Of a stretch of DNA of 64,000 nt, positions 60,957-64,000 are shown piece after piece (position 1 is the first letter of the stretch; each line of letters begins with the position of its first letter). Under the pieces are notes generated by a model, which worked only from the letters and a program-made list of their open reading frames with translations, had not been told where the DNA came from and ran no database searches. Both the position numbers and the translations under genes were made by a program. The stretch is from Carnegiea gigantea. Lineage: Eukaryota; Streptophyta; Magnoliopsida; Caryophyllales; Cactaceae. The stretch spans positions 898,501-962,500 of the forward strand of contig JAKOGI010000025.1 in assembly GCA_029747015.1 (NCBI GenBank), given 5' to 3'.

Positions 60957-61741
60957 GGGCCTGTTCATTTTCAGCATTTTGCACCTGCTATCTACTCCAA
61001 CCTGCTCGAAACTGCTCCAATCTGCTCGAATCTGCTAAATGATATTCAAACCTACTCCAACCTGCTCAACCCTGCTCCAATTTGCTCAAATCTGCTCCAA
61101 CTTACTTTAACCCACCCCTACCTGCTCTAACCTCATCGAAAGAATATTTGGAGTATTAAACAACACTTGAAAGATCTTAAAGAACAGAATGTCTCAAGTG
61201 AGTAGAGGACCGCAAATTGATATAACTATATCATGTTGCGCGTTACATAACTTCATCCGAATGCATGAAAAAAGGATACCAGTTTTACCGAGACCAGCAA
61301 ACATTACAACCATCCCCAACATTGGGTTGTATGATACGCGAAACAAGCAGGCAATGAATGAATGTGGAAATGCAATAGCTAATATGATTTCAACATCGAG
61401 AAAAAATAATTACAATATATGCTAATTTTAGTTACAAAGAAAGGGCATATGGTTATCATAAACTAATGTTTGGTAATGTATTACAATAACATTTAACCTT
61501 TCCGTTACATTATTTTCATAAATCTATTATACAATAATTGTTACAAAAATATGATGTATTCAACATAAATTATCATTGATAATCATAACATTAGAAGAAT
61601 CGCAACAAAAACGCTCCAAAACACTCCAACTTACTTCCAACCTGCTCCAACTGCTAATTGCTAATCAAACCTGCTTCAAACGGCTTCAGCATGCTCCAAC
61701 CTACTAACAACTCTTTTAAAGTGCTGAAAACGAACATGCCA
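60957..61741. mobile_element. PIF/Harbinger-type element, non-autonomous derivative
   Basis: 785 bp with the 3-bp duplication TTA (60954-60956 and 61742-61744), the Harbinger hallmark. The left end GGGCCTGTTCATTTTCAGCA and the right end, inverted TGGCATGTTCGTTTTCAGCA, match at 20 of 24 positions. Both subterminal zones (60980-61135 and 61615-61705) contain many CTGCTCCAA or CCAACCTGCTC units, likely transposase-binding repeats. The middle carries the C-terminal end of a Harbinger nuclease. Most of the transposase is deleted. Confidence 0.88.
61131..61425 (+). pseudogene. Harbinger (HARBI1-like) nuclease, C-terminal fragment
   Basis: A frame-broken segment reads ERIFGVL, then a shift, then, in the open stretch from 61189, RGPQIDITISCCALHNFIRM. 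That is the conserved C-terminal block of DDE_4/HARBI1-type nucleases, followed by 50 or so poorly conserved residues. The catalytic Asp residues lie in the deleted part. It supports the superfamily assignment made from the ends. Confidence 0.85.
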
Positions 61742-61878
61742 TTAATGGATGCTACTAATCATACATCCAAAAATCCACACCAAAAAACAAACAACAAATT
61801 AATGGCAAAATTAGCCGTGTCCACTCCCTCACTCGCTCACTCATTCACCTCTCACCACACCAGCACAGCAACACTAGA

Positions 61879-61892
61879 GGGGGGGGGGGGGG
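61879..61892. repeat. G14 homopolymer upstream of the VOC gene
   Basis: Fourteen G bases about 160 bases upstream of the presumed TATA box. Run length may be uncertain. Confidence 0.9.
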
Positions 61893-62052
61893 AGAAAAGC
61901 GTGAGTTAGGTCACCAATAATTACCCTACTAATCACACCATTAAACGCGCCCACTGCCCAATGCCCAAGGACAAAGCAGTAATTCTACTCTCACTCCTAC
62001 TTTTTCCCTTTGAAAATACTCTCGCAAGCAAACGTTTCCGCTTCTCCACTTC

Positions 62053-62060
62053 TATATATA
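62053..62060 (+). promoter_or_regulatory. TATA box of the VOC gene
   Basis: TATATATA followed by a C run, 154-161 bases upstream of the ATG. The predicted leader of about 125 bases is CT-rich (62110-62180). Confidence 0.65.
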
Positions 62061-62213
62061 CCCCCCAACCGGAGCTCTCAGTTGTCTTGTTTATCCATTT
62101 CTGGCTCACCTTTGTCTCTCTCTCCTCAAACTCTTGCTCCTACGTTCTCTGTCTGTCTCCTGCTTTCTCTCTCCTAGGGTTAGGCGTTATTTCTCTGCAA
62201 CGTAACCGAGATC

Positions 62214-63271
62214 ATGGCTGAGGAGGTTCAGAACGGAGCTGAGAACAACGGCGCCGCCGCCGAGAAGACCACCACCGCCGTCGTCTTCTCCGCCTTCAAG
62301 CCGCAGCTTCTGGTCCAGGCTCCCAAGGCTACCGACGCTGTTCAGTTCTACAAGTCCGCGTTCGGCGCTGAGGAGGTCAGCCGCACCTTGCACCCGAAGA
62401 GGAAGGCTGAGCAGGAGCTCCCTCTCGTTCTCTCTGCTGAACTCAAGCTCGGCTCCGCCGTCTTCTCCGTCGCCGATCTCGCCGATGAAGCTGCTCAGTA
62501 GTCTCTCTGATCTCTCTCTCTCTCTCTCTCTCTAAATTCGTTTTAGCTTTGCGTTTTCCGTTCATTTCTTCTTGATTTTGTTTGTTTTATTTTTTTTCCT
62601 TGTTAGTTATTTTATGTTGTTTATCTCGCTTTCTCTCTCTAAATTTCGTTTTAGCTTTTTTCCGTTCATTGTTTTGATTATTCTTTAATAAATCTGGACC
62701 ATATTTTTTAAAAATTTCTTTCGTTGATTTCGATTTTTTTGTTTCTTCCGATGCTTTGTGCCGTGCTTTATGAGACTCGTCTTTATTCTCGGCATCTCAA
62801 CGCCTATTTTGTTGTGTGTCCATTCTCCATCTCTATTTTTCACAACTGTTACTTTTGTTGTGACTGTCTTAACTTTATCTTTTCTCTCTCATCCGGACTT
62901 CACGTCTTTTGCCCTTTCTACGCTTAGTACAGTATTTTCGTCCTTCTCTCTAAAACGGAAAAACAAATCTCCAGATCTGTTCGTTTCTGGCGAAAATATC
63001 ACGCTTCTCCCCACACTTCTGACCACTATTTATTTTTCTTTTCTTTGACGTTTTTAGGTTGAAGTCAGAAGGTTCTGGATGCGTGTTCGTCCTGGAAACT
63101 GACGACGTTGACGGCGCCATCGCCACCGCCGTGGGTGCTGGAGCTGTGGCAGACGGTGACGTGACGGAAGTCGAAGGCGCAGGGCGCGTGGGCAAAGTGA
63201 AGGACCCGTACGGCTACGTGTGGACCATCTCCTCCCCTGCTAAGAAGGCCGTCGTCGACGTGGAAGCCTAG
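62214..63271 (+). CDS. VOC (glyoxalase/bleomycin-resistance fold) protein, At5g48480-like
   Basis: Two exons, 62214-62497 and 63058-63271, join in phase (CA|gtag and tttttag|G) to 165 residues. The ATG at 62214 starts an acidic, Ala-rich leader. The VOC fold follows in two halves: FKPQLLVQAPKATDAVQFYK, SAFGAEEVSRTLHPKRKAEQ and ELPLVLSAELKLGSAVFSV, then GCVFVLETDDVDGAIATAVG and the typical end KVKDPYGYVWTIS. Plant homologues of this size are cytosolic or nuclear proteins of unknown activity; glyoxalase I function is not implied, since the usual metal-ligand pattern is not obvious. The exons are very rich in GC, in strong contrast with the intron and flanks. The 560-base intron is T-rich and normal. 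Confidence 0.94.
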
Positions 63272-64000
63272 ATCGCGGTCCGATCTTCACATCATCTCAT
63301 GATTAGGTTCTCTTAATTAAGCTTTCTAATAGTAGTTAATTCACTAAGCAGTGTTGGTAGTAGTAGTAACAGATGGCGAACGGTTAAAGTAGTATTTGTG
63401 GCTAAACGCTGCCGATGGCTTGCTAGCTTCTTGATTACGACTGGCTTGTTTCACTCGGACGGTCATGCTTTTGAATTTTGAAAACCGAAAACTGGTAGCT
63501 GTCAGCTGACTGACTCGTTTTAGTAGAGCTGGTTACATATTTTAACGGTTCTTTCTGTTGCGATATCTTGAGTTGTTGTTTCATGTGCTCGTCCTCATGT
63601 GGTTACCCTGTGCCTAGTCCGCTTCATGTGAGGGTAATTTAGACATTTTGTGCTCCCCCATAAGACATGCCGATAACGTTAACCGGTAGTGTTGAATATT
63701 ATTAAACAGTGATTATTGTCGTAATTAGTGTGTAATTAATTAATCGAGGTGAGATTATTTAATTGCGGGAAACAGGGAAATGGAATTTTCTTCTTGTGAA
63801 TTTTTGAAATTTCTCTCGTATGATTTTCGGAGGATTGTTGAGTGGGGACTAGACTTGTGTGTGTACGGGGAAGAAGCGCGGGGAGAAGGGGGGGCGATGC
63901 AGTAAATATTTTGGGGCTCAGTTGTACGGCTTGTATCTAACGCCGAAACGAGGGTTTCTTGCTTGGTTTGGTAATGTGGCGCACGACGCGCGTTGCTATT
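63272..64000. other. 3' flank of the VOC gene, no further gene recognised
   Basis: Presumed 3' UTR up to about 63600, then spacer. No AATAAA is obvious. The last 150 bases turn GC-richer (GGGGCGATGC, GGCGCACGACGCGCG), perhaps the promoter of a gene beyond the edge. Confidence 0.35.

Noticed and set aside
1..64000. Conserved microRNA precursors
   Set aside because: I looked by eye for several common conserved plant mature sequences (such as miR156, 164, 166, 167, 172, 319, 396, 399) and saw none; lineage-specific ones cannot be excluded without folding and small-RNA data.
1..64000. Biosynthetic gene cluster or multi-gene system
   Set aside because: The protein genes belong to unrelated families, are spaced by transposon-rich DNA, and show no shared promoter elements.

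Overview
The window is nuclear DNA from a flowering plant, most probably a eudicot. The genes have short coding exons split by T-rich GT..AG introns, the intergenic DNA is very AT-rich, and the genes and repeats are plant types: SKU5-like cupredoxin, plant fimbrin, plastid BASS carrier, IBH1-type HLH, CACTA, Ty1-copia, TRIM and SINEs. No organellar, bacterial or viral segment was recognised.

Genes, left to right: (1) an SKU5-similar multicopper-oxidase-like gene on the minus strand (832-4983 in window; the last exon lies beyond the left edge); (2) a two-exon DUF538 secreted-protein gene on the plus strand (11416-12105) with bZIP-type promoter boxes; (3) a five-exon plastid BASS3-like carrier on the plus strand (22911-26091); (4) an intronless IBH1-like HLH regulator on the minus strand (30590-31087); (5) a 14-exon fimbrin gene on the minus strand (46111-53072); (6) a tRNA-Lys(UUU) gene on the minus strand (59365-59435); (7) a two-exon VOC/glyoxalase-fold gene on the plus strand (62214-63271), much richer in GC than its surroundings. 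These genes do not form a pathway; each appears to be its own transcription unit. Exon boundaries were set by hand from GT/AG sites, codon phase and family similarity. All the joined reading frames close in phase.

Much of the rest is mobile DNA. Several elements could be delimited to the base by target-site duplications (TSDs): a 5.0-kb Ty1-copia element (16135-21144, TSD AGCTG, two LTRs, PBS and PPT); a 6.0-kb CACTA element (37778-43758, TSD TGT) with decayed TNP2 and Transposase_24-type genes, subterminal CGACGG arrays and a 140-bp minisatellite; a 280-bp TRIM with 72-bp LTRs (45077-45356, TSD TTGCT); a tRNA-like SINE (35949-36176, 11-bp TSD); a 615-bp hAT-type element (53479-54093) inserted in one copy of a tandem duplication, whose other copy preserves the empty site; and a 785-bp PIF/Harbinger derivative (60957-61741, TSD TTA) carrying a nuclease fragment. 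Older SINE and MITE relics, microsatellites and an unusual number of long poly-C/poly-G runs fill the intergenic space.

I did not find a new multi-gene system. The most informative observations are the paralogous empty site of the hAT element, the complete TRIM, the precisely bounded SINE and Harbinger derivative, and the recurrent C/G homopolymers, which may be biological or an assembly artefact.
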